Source: Collinsella provencensis
GTDB lineage: Bacteria; Actinomycetota; Coriobacteriia; Coriobacteriales; Coriobacteriaceae
Direction of reading: 5' to 3'
Length of the DNA: 49,355 nucleotides
Assembly: GCF_900199705.1 (NCBI RefSeq)
Contig: NZ_LT904908.1
Coordinates: 1,401,642 to 1,450,996, forward strand
Below the pieces are notes generated by a model. It did no database searches, was not told the origin of the DNA, and saw only the letters and a list, made by a program, of their open reading frames with translations. Positions within the stretch are counted from its first letter, which is position 1, and each line of letters begins with the position of its first letter. Position numbers and translations under genes: made by a program. Shown in pieces: positions 41,504-49,355 of the stretch.

Positions 41504-43367
41504 GGTTCTGCACCTCCCCATCACGAGCTTGGGCGAGCACTGCCTGCGGGGTTCCCGCCGCTACGAGCTTCCCTTGGTCAAGAAGGATCACCTGGTCGGC
41601 AAGTTCGAGGACGTCTTCCATGCTGTGCGTAACCATGAGCAGTGTGGTTCCTGCTTGTTTGAGCTCGTGCAACATGAGCCGCACATTGGCACGGCCACGT
41701 GGGTCGAGTCCGGCCATGGGTTCGTCAAGCACGAGGATAGGCTGTCCCATGGCGAGCACGCCCGCAAGCGCCACGTTGCGCTGTTGTCCGCCCGAGAGTG
41801 CAAACGGAGAGCGATTGAGTAGGTCATCGCTGGGATTCATGCCTACGGTTTCAAGCGCGCGATTGACGCGTTGAGCGACCTCTTCTTCGGGAAGCTTGAG
41901 GTTGCGCGGGCCAAAGGCGACGTCGTCAAAAACGGTCTCGGCGAACAGCTGGCGCTCGGGCAGCTGCGACACGTATCCCACCTTGCGGCGCAGCTCGGAG
42001 CGCCGAGAAAGGTCGGTCGTGTCGATCCCGTCTACCAGCACACGTCCGGAGTACGGCAATTTGAGCGCGCAGGCGAGCTCCGCGGATGTCGATTTTCCCG
42101 AGCCGGTGCGGCCGATAAGCGCGGTGAGCGTGCCGGGCGATGCGTTAAACGAGAGATGCTCGAGGGCGAGGGGCATATTGCCCGCTATGCGCTGGCGCGC
42201 CTGCTGCTGCGCCTGTAAGGTTGCGTTTTCTCCGCGCTTGCGATGCACTCCAAATAGCGTTCGCGCACGTTTGCGCGGGTTGCGCGCGGCGGTGTAGGAG
42301 AATGAGACGTCTTCGAACACGATGGAAGGGCGCGCGGCGGCGTGCGGCGCCAACGTGCTCGTGCGGGTTGCGGCCGCGTCGATCGCCGCGTGGCGCGTGG
42401 TGGAATGCAGGGTGGACGCGGCTGATGCGTTCGCGGTGCCCCGCGTTTCAGCATGCTTCCCAAAAAGCTCTTCGGCCGTATGCACCTTGTTTGGCAGTTC
42501 AAGTCCAAGTTCGCGAATGAGTTCGGGTTGGGAAAACGCCTCAGAGGGTGTGCCGTCAAAAGCCAGGCGTCCTTGGTCGAGGATAAGAACGCGGTCAGCG
42601 GCGAGGGCATCGTCCATAAAATGTGTGACGTGCATAATGGTGATACCGCAGGCGCTCAGCCGCTCGATGATGTCCGAAACTGCTCGTCTACCCTCAAGGT
42701 CGAGCATCGCACACGGCTCGTCGAGCAGCAGGATTTCCGGTTCCATGGCGAGTGCGCCCGCAATGGCGACGCGCTGCTTTTGTCCGCCCGAAAGGTCGGC
42801 AGGGTCTGCCTGCGCATGAGCGCTCATGTCCACAGCGGCGAGCGACGTCTCCACGCGGTGCTCGATTTCGGGCTGGGGGACGCGGATGTTCTCGGGTCCA
42901 AATGCCACGTCGTCTGCGACGATGCTCGTGACCATCTGGTCTTCAGGATGCTGGAATACATACGCGGCGCGGCTGCGAATCGCAAGTGCCTGCCCCGGTT
43001 CATCCGTGCGCATCCCAAAGACGGTCACGGAGCCTTCACTCGGCAAAACGAGCGCGTTAAACAGTTGAAGCAGCGTCGATTTTCCCGACCCGTTGCCGCC
43101 CAAAATGCAGACATGTTGACCTGCGGGAACGCTGAACGTGACACCACGCAGGGCCTCCTGTTCAGAACCCGGATAGGAGACGTGAACGTCGTTGCACGCG
43201 ATGAGGGACGCGCTTGTGCCCGTCGCCTGCGGGGGTGTGCAGCCGCTCGTCGATTGCGCCCCTGTGATCGGGCACGCGCCGGCACCTTCCAACGGCTCGA
43301 TATGCTTTTGTGCGTTGAGGTCGGCGTTCCCGGCGATGTTTCCTGCAGCAAGTCTCGCGGTGGTCAT
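41487..43367 (-). CDS. ecfA: Fused ECF transporter ATPases (EcfA1-EcfA2)
   Basis: Two ABC ATPase domains in one 626-residue chain. Domain 1 (about 55-290) has Walker A LGGNGSGKSTLL, signature LSGGQKQRVAIAG and Walker B ILLLDEP. Domain 2 (about 345-615) has GRTGSGKSTSAEL, LSGGQQRNVALAG and ILVLDEPMAGLDP. Both sites look complete. In most ECF systems EcfA and EcfA' are separate genes. The linker (about 295-345) is Ala/Thr-rich. It sits 32 bases after the S component and overlaps ecfT. It could also energise other S components, such as the QueT-like protein. Confidence 0.94.
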   Translation of the reverse strand: MTTARLAAGNIAGNADLNAQKHIEPLEGAGACPITGAQSTSGCTPPQATGTSASLIACNDVHVSYPGSEQEALRGVTFSVPAGQHVCILGGNGSGKSTLLQLFNALVLPSEGSVTVFGMRTDEPGQALAIRSRAAYVFQHPEDQMVTSIVADDVAFGPENIRVPQPEIEHRVETSLAAVDMSAHAQADPADLSGGQKQRVAIAGALAMEPEILLLDEPCAMLDLEGRRAVSDIIERLSACGITIMHVTHFMDDALAADRVLILDQGRLAFDGTPSEAFSQPELIRELGLELPNKVHTAEELFGKHAETRGTANASAASTLHSTTRHAAIDAAATRTSTLAPHAAARPSIVFEDVSFSYTAARNPRKRARTLFGVHRKRGENATLQAQQQARQRIAGNMPLALEHLSFNASPGTLTALIGRTGSGKSTSAELACALKLPYSGRVLVDGIDTTDLSRRSELRRKVGYVSQLPERQLFAETVFDDVAFGPRNLKLPEEEVAQRVNRALETVGMNPSDDLLNRSPFALSGGQQRNVALAGVLAMGQPILVLDEPMAGLDPRGRANVRLMLHELKQAGTTLLMVTHSMEDVLELADQVILLDQGKLVAAGTPQAVLAQARDGEVQNHGATR

Positions 43368-43399
43368 GAACGGTTGCGATTCGTCGTTGTCTGCCAGCT

Positions 43400-43969
43400 T
43401 TACGCGATGCGCTTACGGGCGTCAAAGTCGGCGCCGTGCGACTTGTTCAACACGTTCATGCAGGGATTGAGTAGCACCTGGCCCGCAACGATGTTGATGA
43501 TCATCTTGAGCGTGTTGAACGGCACGAGGATAGGCATGATCATGCCGACGACGTCTGCCATGCTCACGGCGGTATACAGCGGCGTGACCACAAGATTTGC
43601 CGCACAGGCAACCACGATCGACACCAGTGCGCCCACAACCATGCCGGCGATCGAAGCGGCGCGCGAGGAGTTCCCCCGTGCGTAGATAATCGCCGCGGGA
43701 ATCACAAAAGAGCAGGTGGAGAGCATTCCCATGGGCGCTCCGAACGGGTCGAGGAACACGCGCGGAATCCATGAGATGATGGCCACGGCGGCGCCGAGTT
43801 TGGGTCCAAAAGCCAGTGCGGCGATGAGGCACACGATGCCTGAGGGGTCGAACATGAGCCATGGAGCTGCGGGGAAGATAGGGATTTGGATGAAGCTCAA
43901 GATGAGCGAGGCTGCGGTGAACAGCGCGGCAAGAGCGATTGTTTTAGTGGAAGTGGTGGCGTTTCCCAT
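43400..43969 (-). CDS. ECF transporter S component, probably riboflavin (RibU-like)
   Basis: Membrane substrate-binding protein of 189 aa with about six helices (TIALAALFTAASLILSFIQI, then FGPKLGAAVAIISWIPRVF). The FMN riboswitch directly upstream makes riboflavin the likely substrate. AGGA of the ribosome-binding site lies before ATG 43969 and just after the riboswitch closing stem. The longer frame to 44065 runs through the riboswitch and is rejected. Part of this gene (43565-43872) is repeated exactly at the right end of the window. Confidence 0.9.
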   Translation of the reverse strand: MGNATTSTKTIALAALFTAASLILSFIQIPIFPAAPWLMFDPSGIVCLIAALAFGPKLGAAVAIISWIPRVFLDPFGAPMGMLSTCSFVIPAAIIYARGNSSRAASIAGMVVGALVSIVVACAANLVVTPLYTAVSMADVVGMIMPILVPFNTLKMIINIVAGQVLLNPCMNVLNKSHGADFDARKRIA

Positions 43970-43979
43970 GGGGAATCCT

Positions 43980-44115
43980 CCGTTTCTCTCATCCGGACTA
44001 TAACCGTCGGCCCCGGAGTTTCGCCGGGTCAACCGCTGTGCGGCTCGCGGGCTTCTGCGCGCCATGTGTCTGCGCAGTCACCGCCGGTGGGGAATTACAC
44101 CCCGCCCTGAAACGG
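43980..44115 (-). ncRNA. FMN riboswitch (RFN element)
   Basis: Read on the minus strand, all conserved blocks appear in order: AGGGCGGGGTGTAATTCCCC, ACCGGCGGT, AAGCCCGCGAGCC, GGTTGACCCGG, then CCGGGGCCGACGGTTATAGT and CCGGATG. The closing stem pairs CCGTTTC with GAAACGG. The last two bases of that stem belong to the GGAGGA ribosome-binding site of the S-component gene, which suggests control of translation start on FMN binding. Confidence 0.96.
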
Positions 44116-44119
44116 TTTC

Positions 44120-44147
44120 ATCCTAGCACATTGGGTATAGTGGGCAA
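44120..44147 (-). promoter_or_regulatory. Promoter of the riboflavin transporter operon
   Basis: On the minus strand TTGCCC (44147-44142), a 16-base spacer and TAGGAT (44125-44120). The expected start near 44113 coincides with the 5' edge of the riboswitch. Confidence 0.7.
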
Positions 44148-44174
44148 TATGTCATGTTGGAAAGAGAGGTTTCC

Positions 44175-45125
44175 ATGCACGAATACGAGTATGTGAGCGA
44201 AGAGATGCTGTGCGTGTTGGCGCAGGTCGCAGGCGAGGACAACGTGCTGATGGCCGAGCCCATGAGTGCGCACACCACGTTCAAAATCGGAGGTCCCGCC
44301 GACGTGGTGGTGACTCCACGCACTACCGACGCCCTCGTTCGCGTGCTTGATATGTGCCTTGCGAGCGACGTGCCCATGACGATTGTGGGCAATGGATCGG
44401 ATTTGCTTGTGGGCGACCGTGGGGTTCGCGGTGTCGTGGTGCTGCTACGCGATAACCTTTCAAAGGTCGAGGTCGATGCGGACCATTGGCGCGTGACTGC
44501 CGAGGCAGGTGCCTTGCTGCGTGATGTCGCACTTGCCGCGGCAGATGCGGGCCTTTCGGGCATGGAGCCGCTGTGGGGGATTCCAGCCACGGTGGGCGGC
44601 GCGTGCTTCATGAACGCAGGCGCTTACGACGGGACCACGGGTGGCGTGCTCGAGACCGTCGAGGTGTACGTGCCCAGTAAGCACGGGAATCGCGGGTCGG
44701 TGGTCACGTTTGAGGCGCGCGACCTCAACTTTGGATACCGTAAGAGTCGCATACAGGATGACGGGCTCATCGTGCTGCGTGCCACGTTCAAGCTGTCCCC
44801 GTCCACACCGGCCATGGTCCGCGCTGCGATGGACGATTACCAGACACGTCGAGAGGATAAGCAGCCGCTCGACATGCCGAGCGCCGGCTCGACCTTCAAG
44901 CGCCCCGAGGGGTATTTTGCCGGCAAGCTCATCATGGACGCTGGTTTGCGCGGCGTGCGCGTGGGCGGGGCGCAGGTGAGCGAAAAACACTGCGGCTTTG
45001 TGGTGAATGCCGGGGGCGCGTCTGCAAAGGACGTCTTGGGTTTAATTGAGCATGTGAAAGCGGAGGTCAAGGCTCAGTTTGGCGTGGAGTTGGAGCCCGA
45101 GGTCCGCATGGTGGGCGAGTTTTAG
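44175..45125 (+). CDS. murB: UDP-N-acetylenolpyruvoylglucosamine reductase
   Basis: FAD enzyme that makes UDP-MurNAc for peptidoglycan. The FAD domain has KIGGPADVVVTPRTTDAL and GNGSDLLVGDRGVRGVV, then IPATVGGACFMNAGAYDG. The catalytic Ser is in AGSTFKRPEGYFAGKLIM and the Glu near the end in ELEPEVRMVG. 316 aa from ATG 44175, which follows AAGAGAGG; an in-frame ATG at 44154 lacks such a site. It diverges from the riboflavin transporter operon. Confidence 0.96.
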   Translation: MHEYEYVSEEMLCVLAQVAGEDNVLMAEPMSAHTTFKIGGPADVVVTPRTTDALVRVLDMCLASDVPMTIVGNGSDLLVGDRGVRGVVVLLRDNLSKVEVDADHWRVTAEAGALLRDVALAAADAGLSGMEPLWGIPATVGGACFMNAGAYDGTTGGVLETVEVYVPSKHGNRGSVVTFEARDLNFGYRKSRIQDDGLIVLRATFKLSPSTPAMVRAAMDDYQTRREDKQPLDMPSAGSTFKRPEGYFAGKLIMDAGLRGVRVGGAQVSEKHCGFVVNAGGASAKDVLGLIEHVKAEVKAQFGVELEPEVRMVGEF

Positions 45126-45202
45126 GCTGGATATTGCCCGGGTTACGACTCAAGGCCGTACCCGTAGGAAGTTGGATGCGACAATTTGGAAGGGGAGCGT
45201 TC

Positions 45203-45565
45203 ATGTCCGTGTTGTTTATCGAATACCCCAAGTGCTCGACGTGTAAGAAAGCGAAAAAATGGCTGGATGACCATGGGATCGAGTACGTGGATCGCCATAT
45301 TGTCGAGGAAAATCCCACTGCCGAGGAGCTCGCAGCCTGGCATGCGCGCTCGGGACTTCCGCTGCGCAGGTTCTTCAACACAAGCGGCATGAAGTATCGT
45401 GAGCTGGGCGTAAAAGACAAGCTCGACGCGGGTATGTCCGACGAGGATGCCTATGCGCTCCTTGCCACCGACGGCATGCTGGTCAAGCGGCCGTTGGTTG
45501 TTGCCGACGACGTGGTGCTGACCGGTTTTCGCGAGGCCGCTTGGGAAGAATCCCTGCTGGGATAG
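45203..45565 (+). CDS. ArsC/Spx-family thioredoxin-like protein with CxxC
   Basis: 120 aa. The redox motif is YPKCSTCKKAKKWL (Cys 11-14), and PLRRFFNTSGMKYRELG and KRPLVV match the arsenate-reductase-like family. Unlike the paralogue at 32841, both Cys are present. The family includes arsenate reductases and Spx-like regulators; the RxxY-type context does not settle which. AGGGGAG precedes ATG 45203. Confidence 0.88.
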   Translation: MSVLFIEYPKCSTCKKAKKWLDDHGIEYVDRHIVEENPTAEELAAWHARSGLPLRRFFNTSGMKYRELGVKDKLDAGMSDEDAYALLATDGMLVKRPLVVADDVVLTGFREAAWEESLLG

Positions 45566-45647
45566 CGGAATCGACTGATGATACGCTGCATGATGTAGCA
45601 GGTGAAATGTCAAAACCTTCGATAAGGGACTCTCGAAAGGATCGGCC

Positions 45648-46217
45648 ATGAAATTCCTCATTGCTTCCGACATTCATGGATCGGCTTATTGGGCAGAGCG
45701 CCTGTCCGCCGCCATCGATGTCGAGCAGCCCGATCGTATCATCTTGCTGGGCGACCAGCTGTATCACGGCCCTCGTAATGATCTTCCGCGCGATTACAAT
45801 CCCAAGCGCGTGATTGCGCTGCTCAGCGGGTGGGCGCAGGACGGCACACTGCTTGCGGTGCGCGGAAACTGTGATGCTGAAGTTGACCAGATGGTGCTTC
45901 CGTTCCCGTGCATGGCGGACAGCGCCACGGTGCTGGACGACGCCGGGCGTCAGCTGTTCTGTACGCACGGGCACGTGTTTGGTCCGGGGTTGCATGGCGG
46001 CATTGACCGTGTGCCCGCATTGCCGCAGAGCTCGGCGCTTGTGTACGGGCACACGCACGTCAAGGTGAACGAGGCGAGCCCTGCGCACGAGGGGCTGTGG
46101 CTGTTCAATCCTGGCAGCGTGTCTATCCCCAAGGACGGAACGCATAGCTACGGTATCTATGACAATAGCAAGCCGCTTGAACAGGCATTTTCGCATGTGG
46201 TACTGAGCGAAGAATAG
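45648..46217 (+). CDS. YfcE-like metallophosphodiesterase
   Basis: 189 aa with the calcineurin-like metal motifs IASDIHGS, ILLGDQLYHG, VRGNCDAEVD and VYGHTHVKV, then FNPGSVSIPKDG. Closest in layout to E. coli YfcE, a phosphodiesterase of unclear physiological substrate. CGAAAGGA lies before ATG 45648. Second family member in the window after 25929, and the one with the standard GNCD block. Confidence 0.92.
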   Translation: MKFLIASDIHGSAYWAERLSAAIDVEQPDRIILLGDQLYHGPRNDLPRDYNPKRVIALLSGWAQDGTLLAVRGNCDAEVDQMVLPFPCMADSATVLDDAGRQLFCTHGHVFGPGLHGGIDRVPALPQSSALVYGHTHVKVNEASPAHEGLWLFNPGSVSIPKDGTHSYGIYDNSKPLEQAFSHVVLSEE

Positions 46218-46324
46218 CTCGCGCGTTCTCCTAAACACATGAAAAATCTTACGGGATGATTTTTCGGCATGTTGATGCGGTAGCATTTCAACGGTTTTGA
46301 CGCGACAGGGAAAGGAAGCGGTAC

Positions 46325-47209
46325 ATGGGCGAGTGGAGCGAGACGGGGGCCTCGAGTTTGGCGGCGATTACGCGCGACACCTCTACGCTTTCTGATGCTC
46401 GGGAAGATTTCCAGGCTCTTGTCGAGACGATTTGGCGCCTGCGCCAGCCCGACGGATGCCCATGGGATCGCAAGCAAACGCACGCTTCTATTGCGAACAA
46501 CATGATTGAGGAGGCGTACGAGGCGGTTGACTGCATCGAGTCGGCTGATCCCGCGCACTTGCGCGAGGAGCTGGGCGACGTACTGATGCAGGTTGTCCTG
46601 CATGCCCAGATCGCCGCTGATGCCGGTGAGTTCACCTGCGCGGATGTTGCTCGCGACATCAACGAGAAGCTCATCCGCCGTCATCCGCATGTGTTCGGCA
46701 CTCCTGGCGCGGACAGCGTGACGGCCGAATCCGCCGATGACGTGCGCGCCATCTGGAGCAAGGTGAAGCTTGCCGAAAAAGCCGCGAAGGACGAGGGCGC
46801 TGCCGGTGCGGGGGAACGGCCCGAGGGCCTGCTTGACGGCGTGCCCTGCGGTTTGCCTGCCCTGATGCAGGCGCAAAAGGTTTCGCGCAAAGCTGCTGCA
46901 GTGGGTTTTGAATGGGAGACCGTTCAGGACGTGTGGAGCCAGGTTGCCGAGGAGCGCGCGGAGTTTGAGGCAGAGCCTAAGGGAAGCGCGGCGCGTGAGA
47001 TGGAGTTCGGCGATTTGCTGTTCTCGCTGGTTAACGTGGCGCGCAAAGAAGGCATTGATGCCGAGAGCGCCCTGCGCGCGAGCACGATGAAGTTCCGTTC
47101 TCGTTGGGGCGCCATGGAGCAAGTCGCCTTTGAGCGGGGTGTTGCCATTGATTCGCTCTCCACCAAAGAGCTGAACGATTTGTGGGACGAAGTCAAACGA
47201 GAGCGTTAG
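46325..47209 (+). CDS. mazG: Nucleoside triphosphate pyrophosphohydrolase MazG
   Basis: Hydrolyses NTPs to NMPs and pyrophosphate, house-cleaning abnormal nucleotides. Two MazG domains: the N-terminal one shows GCPWDRKQTHASIANNMIEE and REELGDVLMQVVLHA; the C-terminal one (about 190-290) keeps EERAEFEAE and EFGDLLFSLVNVAR with the ExxE/ExxD metal ligands. 294 aa, normal for the double-domain form with a short N-terminal extension. AAAGGAAG precedes ATG 46325. Confidence 0.94.
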   Translation: MGEWSETGASSLAAITRDTSTLSDAREDFQALVETIWRLRQPDGCPWDRKQTHASIANNMIEEAYEAVDCIESADPAHLREELGDVLMQVVLHAQIAADAGEFTCADVARDINEKLIRRHPHVFGTPGADSVTAESADDVRAIWSKVKLAEKAAKDEGAAGAGERPEGLLDGVPCGLPALMQAQKVSRKAAAVGFEWETVQDVWSQVAEERAEFEAEPKGSAAREMEFGDLLFSLVNVARKEGIDAESALRASTMKFRSRWGAMEQVAFERGVAIDSLSTKELNDLWDEVKRER

Positions 47210-47274
47210 TTGCCCCAAGCGTGGCATAATAGGGGTACGTTCGCGCAAACAAACTTCAACCGCACAAGGCGCAT

Positions 47275-48432
47275 ATGGCACACATTGGCAACAACAAGGG
47301 CTTTAAGCTGCCGGGCAGTGACCCCGACAAGACCGGCGATCTTTCGGCGGCGGCCAAAGCTGCCGTCAAACCGACGCGCCGCTCGGCGCGCGGCAGCGAC
47401 GTTGCCAAGCAGGAAAAGCAAGAGAGAAAGGCTCGCCGATCCGAGCAAAAAGCGGCTAAGGCCGAGGCGAAAGTCGTCGCCTCTTCGCGTGCCTCTCACG
47501 CGCGCGCTGACGCAACTGCGTCGCACGCTTCGCGCGCATTGGGGGATGTGGGCTCTTCTCATGGCGCTGCGCGTCGTTCTTCGCGTGGCCGTAGCACCGC
47601 AGATCAGAGCGGCAATCGTCGTATTGCGGTACCCGGGTTTTCGAGCTTGCGCGCAAAGACGGCAAACGCTCGAGCCGGCGTTTCCTCGGGGACGTCGACT
47701 GACTCCGAAACTCAGCGCGCGTTTCTCAAATACGCAAATGACAACGCCGTTGTGCGTTGGTTCTACCAGCTTGTAACGGGGCCGCAGCGCCATCTGTTCT
47801 ATCTGGTGGTGGGCGTGTTTTTCTTTATGGGCCTTTACCTGCCCGTTCGTGATTTTTATATCGCCAACCGCACCGAGCAGATTTTGCAGGAGCAAAAGGC
47901 CATTCGTGACAAGTACAACGATTCGTTGGGCAAAGAGGTCAAGGGTTATATGTCGCAGGAGGGTGTCGAGGACAGCGCGCGCAAGGATTTGGGCATGGTG
48001 CTTCCCGGCGAGGAGACCATCACGGTTGAGGGCCTCGACGAAGAGGGTAATCCTGTAGTCGTGCAGGAAGGCGTGAGCGACCAGGACGGCGCGTCTTCGG
48101 GCGAGAGCGCTGACGGTGCGGATGCCGACAGCGCGGGTTCCGATGGCTCGGGTGAAAATGACACTGCCACAAGTGCTAGCTCAGGGCGCCATGGTGCACA
48201 GGGCGCCGAGGAAGAAGATTCCGGAAAGCTCAAGGGCGCCGATGCTGCAGACAAAAGTAAGACCGGATTGGGAACCACATACGATCCATCTAAGGAGCCG
48301 ACGACTCCTGCGGAAGTTGAAGCGGCAGAGCGGGCGGTGTTTGAGAACTCCCCCTGGTACTGGAGGCTTTTGGACGCGGTGTTCTTCTTCGACGGTGCTA
48401 ATGGCATGGCAGTGGTTTCCACGGGCAAATAG
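47275..48432 (+). CDS. FtsB/DivIC-like septum formation protein
   Basis: Bitopic membrane protein of 385 aa. A long basic, low-complexity cytoplasmic region (1-165) precedes one transmembrane helix (about 181-200, FYLVVGVFFFMGLYLPV). A coiled-coil stretch (NRTEQILQEQKAIRDKYNDS) then leads into a short globular part (ARKDLGMVLPGEETI) typical of FtsB/DivIC. The outer C-terminus is an acidic Ser/Gly/Asp-rich linker ending in a hydrophobic patch. The neighbours mazG and ppx are those seen around ftsB in other Actinomycetota. Start ATG 47275. Confidence 0.87.
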   Translation: MAHIGNNKGFKLPGSDPDKTGDLSAAAKAAVKPTRRSARGSDVAKQEKQERKARRSEQKAAKAEAKVVASSRASHARADATASHASRALGDVGSSHGAARRSSRGRSTADQSGNRRIAVPGFSSLRAKTANARAGVSSGTSTDSETQRAFLKYANDNAVVRWFYQLVTGPQRHLFYLVVGVFFFMGLYLPVRDFYIANRTEQILQEQKAIRDKYNDSLGKEVKGYMSQEGVEDSARKDLGMVLPGEETITVEGLDEEGNPVVVQEGVSDQDGASSGESADGADADSAGSDGSGENDTATSASSGRHGAQGAEEEDSGKLKGADAADKSKTGLGTTYDPSKEPTTPAEVEAAERAVFENSPWYWRLLDAVFFFDGANGMAVVSTGK

Positions 48433-48444
48433 CTATTTGGGCGC

Positions 48445-48453
48445 GGGGGGGGG
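48445..48453 (+). repeat. G9 tract acting as ribosome-binding site of ppx
   Basis: Nine G lie six bases before GTG 48460, and no other Shine-Dalgarno is present. Slippage would change the spacing or strength of the site. Confidence 0.7.
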
Positions 48454-48459
48454 TTTGCT

Positions 48460-49047
48460 GTGAACACACGTGAGCAGGGCAACAGAACGGGCAACTGCCA
48501 TGGAGAAGGTTTGACGGACGGCGTTTGTGACGGCGAAACGCTGCGCATTGCGGCCATCGACCTCGGTACGGTTTCCTCGCGTCTGCTCTGTGCGGAGGTT
48601 CGCGACGGCGCGATCGTGTCCTCGTCCAAGCATACGGTCATTACCGATTTGGGCGAGGGTGTGGACGCGCTTGGCGTTTTCTCCGCTGCAGCGGTGAGAC
48701 GCGTGGCAGATGCGTGTGCGGAGTTTGTTCAGGAGGCACGTGCGTTTGACGCGCAGTATGTGTGCACTACGCTCACGAGTGCGGCGCGCGATGTTTCCAA
48801 TGGCGAGGAGCTACTTTCGAAGCTTGTCGCCTTGGGGCTCAAGCCGCAGGTGATTCCCGGAGAAGTGGAAGCGGCGCTCACGTTTTACGGGGTCGCGCAT
48901 GATTTTCCGGGTCGGCGCATCGCGGTTGCCGATTCAGGCGGCGGCTCGACTGAGCTGGTTGTGGGGGCCTATGTTCCCGGCGAGATACTTGAGCTGGAGC
49001 GTGCGCAATCGTTGGATATCGGATGCCGCCTTCTGCTTGACACAACA
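48460..49047 (+). pseudogene. ppx: Exopolyphosphatase / guanosine pentaphosphate phosphatase, truncated at the contig end
   Basis: Ppx/GppA-family enzyme that degrades polyphosphate or pppGpp. About 196 residues remain: AAIDLGTVSSRLLCAEV (phosphate loop 1), TSAARDVSNGEELLSKL and VADSGGGSTELVVGA (phosphate loop 2), then SLDIGCR. The family normally runs on to 300 or more residues. From 49048 the sequence is an exact copy of 43565-43872 (the riboflavin S-component gene), so the frame that continues to 49257 is chimeric. I judge this to be an assembly break and not a real disruption. Its GTG start follows a G9 tract. Confidence 0.75.
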
Positions 49048-49355
49048 CACGGCGGTATACAGCGGCGTGACCACAAGATTTGCCGCACAGGCAACCACGA
49101 TCGACACCAGTGCGCCCACAACCATGCCGGCGATCGAAGCGGCGCGCGAGGAGTTCCCCCGTGCGTAGATAATCGCCGCGGGAATCACAAAAGAGCAGGT
49201 GGAGAGCATTCCCATGGGCGCTCCGAACGGGTCGAGGAACACGCGCGGAATCCATGAGATGATGGCCACGGCGGCGCCGAGTTTGGGTCCAAAAGCCAGT
49301 GCGGCGATGAGGCACACGATGCCTGAGGGGTCGAACATGAGCCATGGAGCTGCGG
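49048..49355. repeat. Exact 308-bp copy of part of the riboflavin S-component gene at the window end
   Basis: Identical over 308 bases to 43565-43872, same orientation, offset 5483. It starts abruptly inside ppx and runs to the last base. No inverted ends, target duplication or transposase are seen. Confidence 0.95.

Noticed and set aside
44123-44611. Minus-strand frame opposite murB
   Set aside because: MurB motifs on the plus strand account for this stretch; the minus frame lacks any recognised domain.

Overview
The window is bacterial and carries 43 recognisable protein genes, three tRNAs and an SRP RNA. GC content is high (about 60%), genes are tightly packed and often overlap by 1-17 bases, and starts mix ATG and GTG. 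I read it as a Coriobacteriia (Actinomycetota) chromosome, most likely Collinsella or a close relative. The reasons are the short 4.5S-type SRP RNA, the acpS-nnr-alr-udg-tsaE-(tsaB/rimI/tsaD fusion) cluster, the mazG-ftsB-ppx order, the LPXTG surface proteins and the UMF1 transporter. The genus is inference. The odd length and an artefact-like right end suggest that the window is a complete contig.

Layout. 28-59 is a terminator from an upstream gene. 321-4403 encodes a large LPXTG fibro-slime/SpaA-type surface protein with a G10 tract near its 5' end. 5125-12345 is a housekeeping operon: holo-ACP synthase, NAD(P)HX repair, alanine racemase, Fe-S uracil-DNA glycosylase, and the t6A genes with TsaB, RimI and TsaD fused in one polypeptide. 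12380-14496 (minus) holds galE and a polyprenyl synthase. 14987-16103 has tRNA-Ser, tadA and ffs. 16232-20126 is a heterodimeric ABC exporter. 20337-26384 holds a UMF1 transporter, a QueT-like transporter, a glycosyltransferase, a LytS/LytTR pair and a phosphodiesterase. 26554-31511 holds tRNA-Asp, DedA, thioredoxin, an unknown protein, a BceRS-like pair without its ABC transporter, and a universal stress protein. 31784-38939 holds UppP, an ArsC-like protein, a second LPXTG protein, PyrE, a lipoprotein, a HAD phosphatase, a peptidoglycan-binding protein and tRNA-Gln. 39370-43969 (minus) holds a Tat-type peptidoglycan hydrolase and an ECF riboflavin transporter behind an FMN riboswitch. 44175-49047 holds murB, arsC-like, yfcE-like, mazG, ftsB-like and a truncated ppx.

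Several genes serve the cell envelope and could act together: Alr and MurB make peptidoglycan precursors, UppP and the polyprenyl synthase supply the lipid carrier, and GalE and the glycosyltransferase supply sugars. The NlpC-like hydrolase, the LPXTG proteins and FtsB act at the wall or septum. The BceRS-like and LytS/LytTR systems are plausible envelope sensors.

The most unusual content is between genes. Four copies of a roughly 142-153 bp element (14639, 27558, 30706, 36061) have terminal arms that differ between copies yet stay complementary within each copy, plus a conserved inner stem and an ACCTGCGG core. Two of these abut terminator U-tracts. Downstream of tRNA-Ser and tRNA-Gln, terminator-bearing tails are duplicated and share a T-arm-like motif in the antisense sense. 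G10 lies in the surface-protein gene and G9 serves as the apparent Shine-Dalgarno of ppx, and both could be phase-variable. The last 308 bases repeat part of ribU exactly and truncate ppx, which is probably an assembly chimera.
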